Origin: Microbacterium sp. A20
Lineage (GTDB): Bacteria > Actinomycetota > Actinomycetes > Actinomycetales > Microbacteriaceae
DNA length: 64,000 bases
Assembly (NCBI RefSeq): GCF_004794515.1
Contig: NZ_SSDF01000084.1
Span: forward strand, 1-64,000
Reading direction: 5' to 3'
Part shown: positions 9,093 to 23,577 of the stretch, piece by piece
How positions within the stretch are numbered: the stretch's first letter is position 1
Layout: every line of letters starts with the position of its first letter
Made by a program: the position numbers and the translations under genes
Notes under the pieces: model-generated
Seen by the model: only the letters and a program-made list of their open reading frames with translations
Database searches by the model: none
What the model was told of the DNA's origin: nothing

Positions 9093-9893
9093 TCAGCCCG
9101 ACTTCTTCGCGGATGCGGCGGCGAAGGCCGCAACCCTGGCCTGCGCATCCGGAGTCTCCAGGGCTGCGCCGATCGACCGCGCCTCTTCGGTCAGCTGCTC
9201 GACGAAAGAGCGTTCGGGCTGCGAGCGCACGAGCCGCTTCGCCTGTCCGTACGCGTCGGCTGCTCCGGCGAGCCAGAAGCGTGCGATCTCCTCACCGCGG
9301 GCCCGCACGGCATCGGCCTCGGCGGACCCGTCCGCGCCCGTCACGGCCTCGGCGACGAGCCCCCACTCCACCGCCTCCGATGCCGACAGCAGCCGATCCT
9401 GGAGCACGAGCTGCAACGCGCGCCGCTGGCCCACGGCTCGGGCGAGCTGCGCCGAGACCGAGAGGTCGGGAGTCAGGCCGATGTTCGCGTACAGGCTGCC
9501 GAGCTTGGAACGCGAGCCCACGACCGCGTAGTCGCTGGAGAGCAGGATGCCGAGGCCTCCGCCGGCCGTGGTGCCGTGCGCGGCCGCGACCACGGGCACC
9601 GCGGACTCGGTGAGCGAACGGATACCGGCGTTGATCACCTCGGCGAGCGCGGTGATCTCCGCTCCGGATGCGCCCATCGTCGTGGCCATGTCGATGACGT
9701 CGCCGCCCGCGCAGAAGGCCGGGCCTGCCGCATCGATGAGGATCGCCTTCACGTCGGGCCGCGATGTCGCCTCGGCGGTCGCATCCTTCCACGCGTGCGC
9801 GAGGTCGGCGTTGAACGCGTTGAGTCGAGCAGGGCGGTTCAGCGTGAGCCGAGCCATACCCTCTTCGACGGCGAACAGGATGGCATCACTCAT
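9093..9893 (-). CDS. Enoyl-CoA hydratase/isomerase (crotonase) family protein, PaaG-like
   Basis: 266 residues with the crotonase fold: oxyanion-hole segments PAFCAGGDVIDMA and TTAGGGLGILLSSDY. The two hydratase glutamates are not present: the first site reads GGGLG and the second SLYANIGL. An Asp is kept in GLTPD, the position used by PaaG-type isomerases, so isomerase activity is more likely than hydration. The ATG at 9893 has AGGAGAAGCC upstream. It stands alone between unrelated genes; the pathway (fatty or aromatic acid CoA esters) is undetermined. Confidence 0.85.
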   Translation of the reverse strand: MSDAILFAVEEGMARLTLNRPARLNAFNADLAHAWKDATAEATSRPDVKAILIDAAGPAFCAGGDVIDMATTMGASGAEITALAEVINAGIRSLTESAVPVVAAAHGTTAGGGLGILLSSDYAVVGSRSKLGSLYANIGLTPDLSVSAQLARAVGQRRALQLVLQDRLLSASEAVEWGLVAEAVTGADGSAEADAVRARGEEIARFWLAGAADAYGQAKRLVRSQPERSFVEQLTEEARSIGAALETPDAQARVAAFAAASAKKSG

Positions 9894-9938
9894 GGCTTCT
9901 CCTTCGAGCACAGGACGTGTGGTCCAGCGTAACCGCGA

Positions 9939-10430
9939 TCAGCTCTGCTCCCAGACCCGCGAGACGAAGCTCTCCATCCGTCGCCGTGTGCCGTCGAGTC
10001 GGAAGTCGACCTGCCCGGGAGTCCTGATCTCGTTGGGCGCGAGCGGGTGCGCCAGACGCACGTTGTCGTGGCAGGAGAGGTCGGCGCACATGTACGTGCC
10101 GAACGAGTCCCCCCGTCGCCCCGCCTCGCCGGCGCGCCGTGCGGAGAGGAGCGCGATCTGGTTGCCCGGCTGCATGGTGTGGCAGATGTTGCACATGCCG
10201 GAGCGTCCGCGCCCCGGCTCGGTGGCGCGAAGCACGATGCCGACGACCCGGTCGCCGTGCGGGATCAGCACGTAGCCGCGGCGAGTGGCGCTCGGATCCT
10301 GCCAGGCGAAGAAGTCGAGGTAGTCCCAGTCGATGAGCACGAAGTCGTGCGGCATCTCCATGGTCCGCAGCTCATCGGCATCCGCATTGACGAACGATGC
10401 CCTGACGTCGGCCTCTGTGAGCGGTCGCAT
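9939..10430 (-). CDS. FBP-domain (EF-G-binding type) zinc-finger protein
   Basis: 163 residues. The C-terminal half has the treble-clef-type cysteine pattern of FBP-domain proteins: MCNICHTMQPGNQIALL followed by MCADLSCHDNVRLAH. Related proteins bind elongation factor G and can free it from ribosomes stalled by fusidic acid, but most actinobacterial members are uncharacterised and intrinsic resistance should not be assumed. The start is set at ATG 10430 because TAGACT at 10437-10442 lies exactly 6 nt before it, the leaderless arrangement; the adjacent GTG at 10433 is the alternative. Confidence 0.85.
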   Translation of the reverse strand: MRPLTEADVRASFVNADADELRTMEMPHDFVLIDWDYLDFFAWQDPSATRRGYVLIPHGDRVVGIVLRATEPGRGRSGMCNICHTMQPGNQIALLSARRAGEAGRRGDSFGTYMCADLSCHDNVRLAHPLAPNEIRTPGQVDFRLDGTRRRMESFVSRVWEQS

Positions 10431-10436
10431 CACTCC

Positions 10437-10442
10437 AGTCTA
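10437..10442 (-). promoter_or_regulatory. -10 element of a leaderless promoter (FBP gene)
   Basis: TAGACT on the minus strand ends 6 nt before the ATG at 10430, leaving no room for a ribosome site if transcription starts at the A of ATG. Confidence 0.6.
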
Positions 10443-11339
10443 TGAACGCTCGACGCCCGACGGCGCCGTGACATCTTCTGCGCCCGCGTCCGACCGATCC
10501 CGGATGAGGAAACCGAAGCCGAACGCGATGAAGAACATGAGCACTCCGTAGACGGCTGCGGGGAGGCTCAGCTCCACGGAGCCGAGCACGGACTGCGCGA
10601 TCACGATCGCGAGCGTCGCGTTGTGGATGCCGATCTCGAACGACGTGGCGATCGCCTGTCGCTTCCCCACCCGCAGCATCCGAGGGACCAGGAACCCGAT
10701 GGCGAGGCTGATCAGACAGAACAGCACGGTGATGAGGGCGAGTTGCGTGAAGTTGGCCACCAGCAGCGTCCAGTTCGAGGCCACAGCGCCGGCGATCACG
10801 ACGATCAGGATGATCACCGAGGCGATGCGCACCGGCTTGTCCATGCCCGTGGCGAACTTCGGCCAGAAGCGCCGCACGAGCATGCCCAGTGCCACCGGCA
10901 GCAGCACGATCGCGAAGACCTCGAGCGCCTTCGACCACTGCAGTCCGAGTCGATCGTCGAACGGCTGGAAGTAGGCGATGGCGAAGTTGGTGATGATCGG
11001 AAGCGTGATCACCGCGATGACCGAGTTGACCGCAGTGAGCGAGATGTTCAGCGCGATGTCCCCGCGGAACAGGTGGCTGTAGAGGTTGGCGGTGGTTCCG
11101 CCGGGAGATGCGGCCAGCATCATCATGCCGACTGCGAGGATCGGCGGGAGCTGGAACGCCAGCACGAGTCCGAAGCAGATCGCCGGCAGCACGACGAGCT
11201 GGCAGAGCAGTGCGATGATCACCGCCTTCGGCTGCTTCAGGACCCTCGCGAAGTCGGCGAGGGTGAGGCTGAGCCCGAGGCCCAGCATGATGATGCCCAG
11301 AGCGACGGGCAGTCCGATGGTGGTCAACGCTGATCCCAT
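10440..11339 (-). CDS. Bile acid:sodium symporter (BASS) family transporter
   Basis: 299 residues with nine to ten hydrophobic helices and no large soluble domain, the BASS/SBF arrangement. Characteristic segments are AASPGGTTANLYSHLFRGDIA in helix 4 and the E-G-I-H-N segment SFEIGIHNATLA in the second half, which form the two crossed sodium and substrate sites of the family. In bacteria without bile acid contact, members carry pantoate, keto acids or other organic anions; the substrate here is unknown. Its stop lies next to the FBP-gene promoter. Confidence 0.88.
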   Translation of the reverse strand: MGSALTTIGLPVALGIIMLGLGLSLTLADFARVLKQPKAVIIALLCQLVVLPAICFGLVLAFQLPPILAVGMMMLAASPGGTTANLYSHLFRGDIALNISLTAVNSVIAVITLPIITNFAIAYFQPFDDRLGLQWSKALEVFAIVLLPVALGMLVRRFWPKFATGMDKPVRIASVIILIVVIAGAVASNWTLLVANFTQLALITVLFCLISLAIGFLVPRMLRVGKRQAIATSFEIGIHNATLAIVIAQSVLGSVELSLPAAVYGVLMFFIAFGFGFLIRDRSDAGAEDVTAPSGVERS

Positions 11340-11417
11340 GGGACTCAGTGTGACGGATGGAGGGCCTCGGTGTCACCCGTTATCGCGTCAATCGATGCAT
11401 ACATACGACCAGGGCGA

Positions 11418-11429
11418 CTAACATGTTAG
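11418..11429. promoter_or_regulatory. 12-bp perfect palindrome upstream of the DUF2087 gene
   Basis: CTAACATGTTAG is a perfect palindrome in the 175-bp region between the divergent BASS and DUF2087 genes. Its size and position suit a dimeric regulator; which protein binds is unknown. Confidence 0.45.
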
Positions 11430-11514
11430 CCGCCCCTCGCGCAGCAGCAGCTTGCCGACGATGCCCCGCGATCAGCGCAGGAGCACGGGCCCTGCTGAGG
11501 AAGAAGATGATGAG

Positions 11515-12039
11515 ATGAACGATTCGCACGCCTGGCGCCCGCTGATTGCCCTTCTCGCGAACCCGGAGACGCGCCGGGTCGCGGCCGAGGTAATGCTCGG
11601 TGGCACCGTCGAGGCGGCGACGGCCGGGCTCTCCCCCTCGCGACGCCGGCGGGTATCGGAGGCCATCGTGCAGAGCGGACTGGTCGACGCGGAGACCCAG
11701 GCGCTCGCGCCCGACGTGTTCCGAGAGATTCTGGCGTCGGCCACCGTTCCCCGGCGCGAAGGAATCGAACGGTTCACGGACGGGAAGCGAATCCGCCAGT
11801 ACCCGGCGAACCTGCAAGAGCGCGGCGAGCTCCTCGCCTGGGTCGCCCGCGAGGTCTTCTCCGCCGACGAAGTGCTGCCGGAACGGGAAGTGAATGCGCG
11901 GCTACTCCCCTACTCCGAGGACGTGGCGGTGTTGCGCCGATACCTCGTGGACTACCAGCTCGTGGAACGCCGCGCGGACGGCACCGAGTACGCGCTGACG
12001 GGCAGCGCCCCGGTGGTGCTAGCCGACGAGGAGCCCTAG
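11515..12039 (+). CDS. DUF2087 domain-containing protein
   Basis: 174 residues. Residues 1-75 are helical and resemble a winged-helix-like region (PLIALLANPETRRVAAEVMLG). The C-terminal part has the DUF2087 signature: ERFTDGKRIRQYP, then EREVNARLLPYSEDVAVLRRYLVDYQLVER. DUF2087 domains are often fused to ArsR-type DNA-binding domains, so a regulatory role is plausible but unproven. The start at 11515 has GAGGAAG upstream at a rather long distance. The 3' end overlaps the convergent UPF0303 gene by 21 bases. Confidence 0.8.
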   Translation: MNDSHAWRPLIALLANPETRRVAAEVMLGGTVEAATAGLSPSRRRRVSEAIVQSGLVDAETQALAPDVFREILASATVPRREGIERFTDGKRIRQYPANLQERGELLAWVAREVFSADEVLPEREVNARLLPYSEDVAVLRRYLVDYQLVERRADGTEYALTGSAPVVLADEEP

Positions 12040-12492
12040 ACCGCGGATGCCGTCGACGACGTTGTCGTGATCCTCTGCCGAGGGCAGACCCGATATCGTC
12101 GCGACCGCGACCACGCCCACTCCCTCCACGCGGATGGGCACAGCACCGCCCGCGACGGTGTACGCAGCGGGATCGAGCCAACCCGATTCGTGCATATCGC
12201 GCCCGCCGTTCTCGATGCGCGCTTCCAGCAGCGCGGTGCTCGTTTCGAAGCGGAGGGCTGTCGCGGCCTTCTTCTCCACCCAGGAATCGTTGTCGGCGGT
12301 CGCGCCCGGCAGCGACGCATGGAACAGGATCCCTGACGAGGTGCGAACGTCGACGGCGACTGGGTGGCCATCTGCGAGCGCCCGTTCTGCGATGAGACGC
12401 CCGAGTTCCCATGCGTCCTTGCGGTCGAACCGCCGCAGCACGAGTTCGAGGTGTTCTTTCTCCAACTGGGCGAGCCTTGCTGCATCGGTCAT
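12019..12492 (-). CDS. UPF0303 / heme-degrading-domain (HbpS-like) protein
   Basis: 157 residues, single-domain, matching the GlcG/HbpS (DUF336) family called UPF0303: DRKDAWELGRLIAERAL near the start, SWVEKKAATALRF in the middle, and a glycine-rich end GGAVPIRVEGVGVVAVATISG. Some relatives bind or degrade heme; most are uncharacterised. ATG at 12492 is chosen with GAGAGG upstream; a frame open to 12609 has no homology. Convergent with DUF2087, the two coding ends overlapping by 21 bases. Confidence 0.82.
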   Translation of the reverse strand: MTDAARLAQLEKEHLELVLRRFDRKDAWELGRLIAERALADGHPVAVDVRTSSGILFHASLPGATADNDSWVEKKAATALRFETSTALLEARIENGGRDMHESGWLDPAAYTVAGGAVPIRVEGVGVVAVATISGLPSAEDHDNVVDGIRGLGLLVG

Positions 12493-12617
12493 CGGCGCTG
12501 CCTCTCGTAGACGGTTCGGTTCAGACTGTAGCGGGCGGCGGCAGGAGTCGGTCGACGCGCAGCGAGTGCGCGTTCGACCCCTGCGCGTCTGAGAGCTGAA
12601 AGAGACCACGCGACAAG

Positions 12618-12653
12618 CCGAAAGGCCGCCGACTCGAGTCGGCGGCCTTTCGG
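12618..12653 (-). terminator. 36-bp perfect palindrome, terminator after tRNA-Tyr
   Basis: CCGAAAGGCCGCCGACTC is followed directly by its reverse complement. It lies 15 nt past the 3' end of tRNA-Tyr on the minus strand and forms a very stable hairpin, so it most likely terminates that transcript. Confidence 0.85.
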
Positions 12654-12667
12654 ACCATCACGGCGTT

Positions 12668-12752
12668 TGGTGGCGAGTGAGGGATTCGAACCCCCGAATG
12701 CAGAGCAGTCTGATTTACAGTCAGATCCCTTTGGCCGCTTGGGTAACTCGCC
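12668..12752 (-). tRNA. tRNA-Tyr(GTA)
   Basis: The minus-strand cloverleaf starts GGCGAGTTACCCAAGCGG, has the anticodon arm CTGACTGTAAATCAG (anticodon GTA), a long variable arm typical of type II tRNAs, and the T arm GGGGGTTCGAATCCCTC. The 3' CCA is encoded (12668-12670), unlike the two other tRNAs in the window. Confidence 0.95.
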
Positions 12753-12838
12753 AGAGCGCACCCGTCCGACTTGAACAGCCAACCGGGGGCACGAAAGACA
12801 AGCATACCTGCCCGAGGCGGGTGCAAGAAATCGAACCG

Positions 12839-13768
12839 TCAGCTGCCGCGGACCCCGCGCTGGGCATCCGCCGACGACTCCGGAGTGCGCAGCAGACCGC
12901 CCTCCGCACGACACGTCGCGGCCGCGATGTCCATGGCCCGGACGAGGAGCACGCGCCATTCATCCAGCGCGGTCGGTGAGTCGGACACCAGCCCGGCGGC
13001 GACGGCTGCGAGCGTCGCGTCTCCCGCACCGACCGTATCGATCACGTCACCGGCGAGCGGGGTGATCGGTGCGGAGACGATGCCCGCGTCCGTGTCGAGC
13101 GTGGCCCCGGCAGCACCTGCTGTAGCCAGCACCGCGGCGGCGCCGATCTCGCGAAGGCGCCCGCGCAGCGCGTCGAGGTCGCCGTCGTAGAGAACGGCCG
13201 CGTCGTCGGCGCCGACCTTGACGATGGCGGCCGATGCGGCGATCCGCTCGAAACCGCGGACGAACTCGACGCGATCGCGCAGCATCCCGAGGCGGGGATT
13301 GGGGTCCACGGCGACACGGGCATCCGCGAGGGCGTCGACGAGAGCAACCACCTCTGTCGGCTCGTCGAAGGGGAAGCAGCTGATCGCGACGAGCCCGGCA
13401 TCCGCGATCGCCGCTCGAGCTTCGTCCGAATACCGGATGCTGCGCTGCCGGGCGGCCTCGTTGAAGACGTACTCCGGTTCACCGTTCGTCGCGCGCCGCA
13501 CGATCGCCCGCGACGAGCCGAGCGGCGCATCGCTCGAGATCAGGCGCACCCCGTGATCGGACAGATACTCACGAATGTGCCCGCCGGCCTCATCCTCGCC
13601 CACCATGGCGATCAGTGTGGTGTCGATCCCCAGCCGACGAAGGCCCACGGCGACGTTCAGCGCTGCCCCGCCGACGAGCTCGCGCACACCGGCACGGTCG
13701 TGGATCTCGTCGATCAGAGCGTCGCCGATCACGACCACGGACCGGGAGGAGGATGTCTCGTTGCTCAC
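12839..13768 (-). CDS. PfkB-family carbohydrate kinase
   Basis: 309 residues. The N-terminal PfkB signature is ELVGGAALNVAVGLRRLG and the C-terminal one DTVGAGDATLAAVAAG, with the catalytic Asp in GAGDA. An ATP-binding segment (AAAVLATAGAAGATL) precedes it. Close groups phosphorylate fructose, ribose or related sugars; I cannot separate these. The start is GTG at 13768 with no ribosome site but a TAGTGT hexamer 6 nt upstream, indicating leaderless translation. A second, distinct PfkB gene is at 27508. Confidence 0.88.
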   Translation of the reverse strand: MSNETSSSRSVVVIGDALIDEIHDRAGVRELVGGAALNVAVGLRRLGIDTTLIAMVGEDEAGGHIREYLSDHGVRLISSDAPLGSSRAIVRRATNGEPEYVFNEAARQRSIRYSDEARAAIADAGLVAISCFPFDEPTEVVALVDALADARVAVDPNPRLGMLRDRVEFVRGFERIAASAAIVKVGADDAAVLYDGDLDALRGRLREIGAAAVLATAGAAGATLDTDAGIVSAPITPLAGDVIDTVGAGDATLAAVAAGLVSDSPTALDEWRVLLVRAMDIAAATCRAEGGLLRTPESSADAQRGVRGS

Positions 13769-13774
13769 CCGCCG

Positions 13775-13780
13775 ACACTA
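13775..13780 (-). promoter_or_regulatory. -10 element of a leaderless promoter (PfkB kinase)
   Basis: TAGTGT on the minus strand ends 6 nt before the GTG at 13768. The same hexamer precedes the other PfkB gene (27495-27500). Confidence 0.6.
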
Positions 13781-13869
13781 CCGCGCCCACTTCCCCGCCG
13801 GCCCCGCACCTCGCACGCGCCACACGATGTCCCCAACCGATCGAGGCTCCTCTCGGCGACGCGTCCGCC

Positions 13870-13951
13870 GCACAACTTCGGAGATCAGGCCCGACACGCC
13901 GCGCCGACGGCCCAGAGGGCGGCGCGCCCACCGCGATCTCCGAAGTTGTGC
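13870..13951. repeat. Intergenic inverted-repeat unit, copy 1
   Basis: GCACAACTTCGGAGATC at 13870-13886 and its exact reverse complement at 13935-13951 flank a 48-nt GC-rich spacer. The same words recur in the same order at 55702-55784. The unit lies between the upstream end of the PfkB gene and the rpoC terminator, in the only stretch over 300 nt without a gene (13769-14112). Confidence 0.85.
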
Positions 13952-13987
13952 ACTCGGCGGGACCGGCAACATCACCGAGAGCACGAA

Positions 13988-14017
13988 GAAGGCCCCGGGG
14001 CGAACCCCGGGGCCTTC
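13988..14017 (-). terminator. rpoBC operon terminator
   Basis: GAAGGCCCCGGGG and CCCCGGGGCCTTC form a perfect 13-bp stem with a CGAA loop, about 95 nt after the rpoC stop. On the minus strand it is followed by TTCG, a weak T-rich tail. The 14018-14112 segment between it and rpoC shows nothing else I can name. Confidence 0.85.
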
Positions 14018-14112
14018 CTCAATCACTCAGCACTCAGTTGTGTCGCGACTTCGTCGCTCGACAACCTCAATCGGCTCGGCCGGACGAGCAAGCTCGCCGG
14101 CTCTCGCCTCAA

Positions 14113-17988
<3,876 letters not shown>

Positions 17989-18027
17989 TGATTCTCCTGT
18001 GTCGGAATTCTTTTTGAGAAGTCTGGG

Positions 18028-18071
18028 CTTCGACAGGCTCAGCCACCCGGTGGGCACTGAGCCTGTCGAAG
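18028..18071. repeat. Inverted-repeat hairpin between rpoB and rpoC
   Basis: CTTCGACAGGCTCAG at 18028-18042 and CTGAGCCTGTCGAAG at 18057-18071 are a perfect 15-bp inverted repeat around a 14-nt loop that itself contains CCACC/GGTGG. This word pair is, to my knowledge, a widespread dispersed repeat in Microbacteriaceae. It begins 2 nt after the rpoB stop and ends 39 nt before the rpoC start. Confidence 0.88.
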
Positions 18072-18073
18072 GG

Positions 18074-21577
<3,504 letters not shown>

Positions 21578-21702
21578 GGGAATAACCTCCGTGAGCCCCG
21601 CAGGGCTTCTCGATTCCTTTGTCGTCAGGTGGAGTGTGCGCCCGGGAACTCAACAGATGCCGACCACCATATGAGGGCAGGGAGAAGCGAGCGCAACTAC
21701 CA

Positions 21703-21731
21703 ACTATACGCACGATTGTGCGACATGGCAA
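21703..21731 (-). promoter_or_regulatory. rpoBC promoter
   Basis: On the minus strand TTGCCA (21726-21731), a 17-nt spacer and TATAGT (21703-21708) form a near-consensus housekeeping sigma promoter, about 125 nt before the rpoB start. The spacer contains CGCAC/GTGCG arms. This gives rpoBC a leader of about 120 nt. The rest of the 297-nt gap to the dpp operon holds only the repeat at 21803. Confidence 0.75.
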
Positions 21732-21802
21732 CCTCAATCCTTGACCAATCTCGGATGCTGCGGTATGAGCATCCGATCACCTCCGTCGAGACCCCGTGTT
21801 CG

Positions 21803-21867
21803 CGCCGAGACCCCGGCCTGCCGATGCCCGCAGTGCGGGGTCTCGGCGGAAGACCGGGGTCTCGGCG
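21803..21867. repeat. Intergenic inverted repeat at the end of the oligopeptide operon
   Basis: CGCCGAGACCCCGG at 21803-21816 and CCGGGGTCTCGGCG at 21854-21867 are a perfect 14-bp inverted repeat with a 37-nt spacer. An extra GCGGGGTCTCGGCG copy lies inside at 21836-21849, and GTCGAGACCCCG at 21785. It ends 7 nt before the stop of the ABC ATPase gene and may help terminate that operon. Confidence 0.75.
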
Positions 21868-21874
21868 AGGCAGC

Positions 21875-23533
21875 TCAGGACGCGATGTTCAGCTCGTTGC
21901 CCGGGATCGACGCCAGCAGACGCCGCGTGTACGGGTCGCGCGGGTTCGTGAAGATCTCCTCCGAGGACGCCGCCTCGACGAGCTTCCCGTCCTTCATCAC
22001 GCACACGTAGTCGCTGATGAGGCGCACCACTGCGAGGTCGTGCGAGATGAAGAGGTAGCTCAGCCCGTACTCGCGCTGCAGGTCGCCGAGCAGTTTCAGG
22101 ATCTGGTCCTGCACCAGCACGTCCAGCGCCGACACCGGCTCGTCGCAAACGATCAGATCGGGAGACAACGCGAGCGCCCGCGCGATCGCGACACGCTGCC
22201 GCTGACCGCCGGACAGTTCGGACGGATACCGGCGCAGCATCGACTGCGGCAGCGCCACGTCGTCGAGCAGCTGGCGAACGCGCGCACGCCGGTCGGCGCT
22301 GCTCCCCCGCTTGTAGAAGTCGAGCGGCTCCCCGATCAGCCGCTCGATCGTGAACATGGGGTTCAGGCTCGAATACGGATCCTGGAAGATCGGCTGCACC
22401 TGCTGGCGGAACTCCTTCGTCTCCGCCTTGCTCAGCGACGCGATGTCCTTGCCCTCGTAACGGATCAGCCCCCTCGTGGGTTCGATCACCTTCAGGAGCA
22501 TCCGCGCGGTCGTGGTCTTGCCCGAACCGGACTCCCCCACGATCGCGACGGTCTCGCCGCGGGGGATCACCAGCGATACATCGTCCACGGCCACGAAGTC
22601 CTCGCCGCGACCCCGCACCGGATACACCTTGGTGAGGTTCTCGATCTCGACGATGTTGTCGGCGGGCGCTGCGTCGACGACGGCATCCGCCTCCGCATCC
22701 CTCTCCTGCACCCGGAACGCCTCCGGCCGCAGTCGCGCCGCCGCCACCGACGGCGCCGCTTTGACGAGCGACTGCGTGTACGGATGCTGCGGGTCCTCCA
22801 GGATCTGTCGGGCAGCGCCCTGCTCGACCACCTTGCCTCGATGCATCACGACCACCCGCTCCGCGCGTTCGGCGGCGAGTCCGAGGTCGTGCGTGATGAG
22901 CAGCACGGCCGTCCCCTGCTCGCGGGTCATCTGCCCGATCTGGTCGAGGATCGTCTGTTGCACCGTGACATCGAGCGCACTGGTCGGCTCGTCGGCGATC
23001 AGCAGTCGCGGATTGCACGCCAGACCGATCGCGATCAGCGCTCGCTGACGCATGCCGCCGGAGAACTCGTGCGGATACTGCTTGGCACGGCGCTCCGGGT
23101 CGGGGAGGCCGGCGGCGGTCAAGGCCTCGACCACCTTCGCCTGTACGTTCTGCCGAGTGGCGAGTCCGTGCGCGAGCAGCGCCTCCGCCACCTGGGTGCC
23201 GATCTTCGCCACCGGGTTCAGGTTCGACATCGGGTCCTGCGGCACGAGGCCGATGTCGCGACCACGGATCATCCGCAGCTCGTGCTCCGGCGCGTGGGAG
23301 ATCTCCTTCCCGTCGAGCCGGATGCTGCCGGACGCCACCTTCCCTCCCCCGGCGAGCAGGCCGATGATGGCCATGGCCGTCGTCGACTTGCCGGAACCGG
23401 ACTCGCCCACGATCGCGACGGTCTCACCGGGACGGATCTCGAGGTCCACCCCCTCGACGGCGTGCACGACCCCGTCCAGAGTGGCGAAGTCCACCGCGAG
23501 TCCCTGGACCGACAGCAGCGGCTCGGTCGACAT
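21875..23533 (-). CDS. Dipeptide/oligopeptide ABC transporter, fused double ATP-binding protein
   Basis: 552 residues containing two complete ABC nucleotide-binding domains, equal to DppD and DppF in one chain. Domain 1 has Walker A GESGSGKST (43-51), signature FSGGMRQRA and Walker B LLIADEPTS. Domain 2 has Walker A near residue 330, signature LSGGQRQRV and IVCDEPVS. OppD/F-type C-terminal extensions after each domain (NPRDPYTRRLLASIP) are present. ATG at 23533 has AAGGAG at ideal spacing. Last gene of the operon with the permeases and binding protein. Confidence 0.95.
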   Translation of the reverse strand: MSTEPLLSVQGLAVDFATLDGVVHAVEGVDLEIRPGETVAIVGESGSGKSTTAMAIIGLLAGGGKVASGSIRLDGKEISHAPEHELRMIRGRDIGLVPQDPMSNLNPVAKIGTQVAEALLAHGLATRQNVQAKVVEALTAAGLPDPERRAKQYPHEFSGGMRQRALIAIGLACNPRLLIADEPTSALDVTVQQTILDQIGQMTREQGTAVLLITHDLGLAAERAERVVVMHRGKVVEQGAARQILEDPQHPYTQSLVKAAPSVAAARLRPEAFRVQERDAEADAVVDAAPADNIVEIENLTKVYPVRGRGEDFVAVDDVSLVIPRGETVAIVGESGSGKTTTARMLLKVIEPTRGLIRYEGKDIASLSKAETKEFRQQVQPIFQDPYSSLNPMFTIERLIGEPLDFYKRGSSADRRARVRQLLDDVALPQSMLRRYPSELSGGQRQRVAIARALALSPDLIVCDEPVSALDVLVQDQILKLLGDLQREYGLSYLFISHDLAVVRLISDYVCVMKDGKLVEAASSEEIFTNPRDPYTRRLLASIPGNELNIAS

Positions 23534-23577
23534 CTGATTCTCCTTCGCGGCGCGCATCGCGCCTTCGTCGCGGGCGT

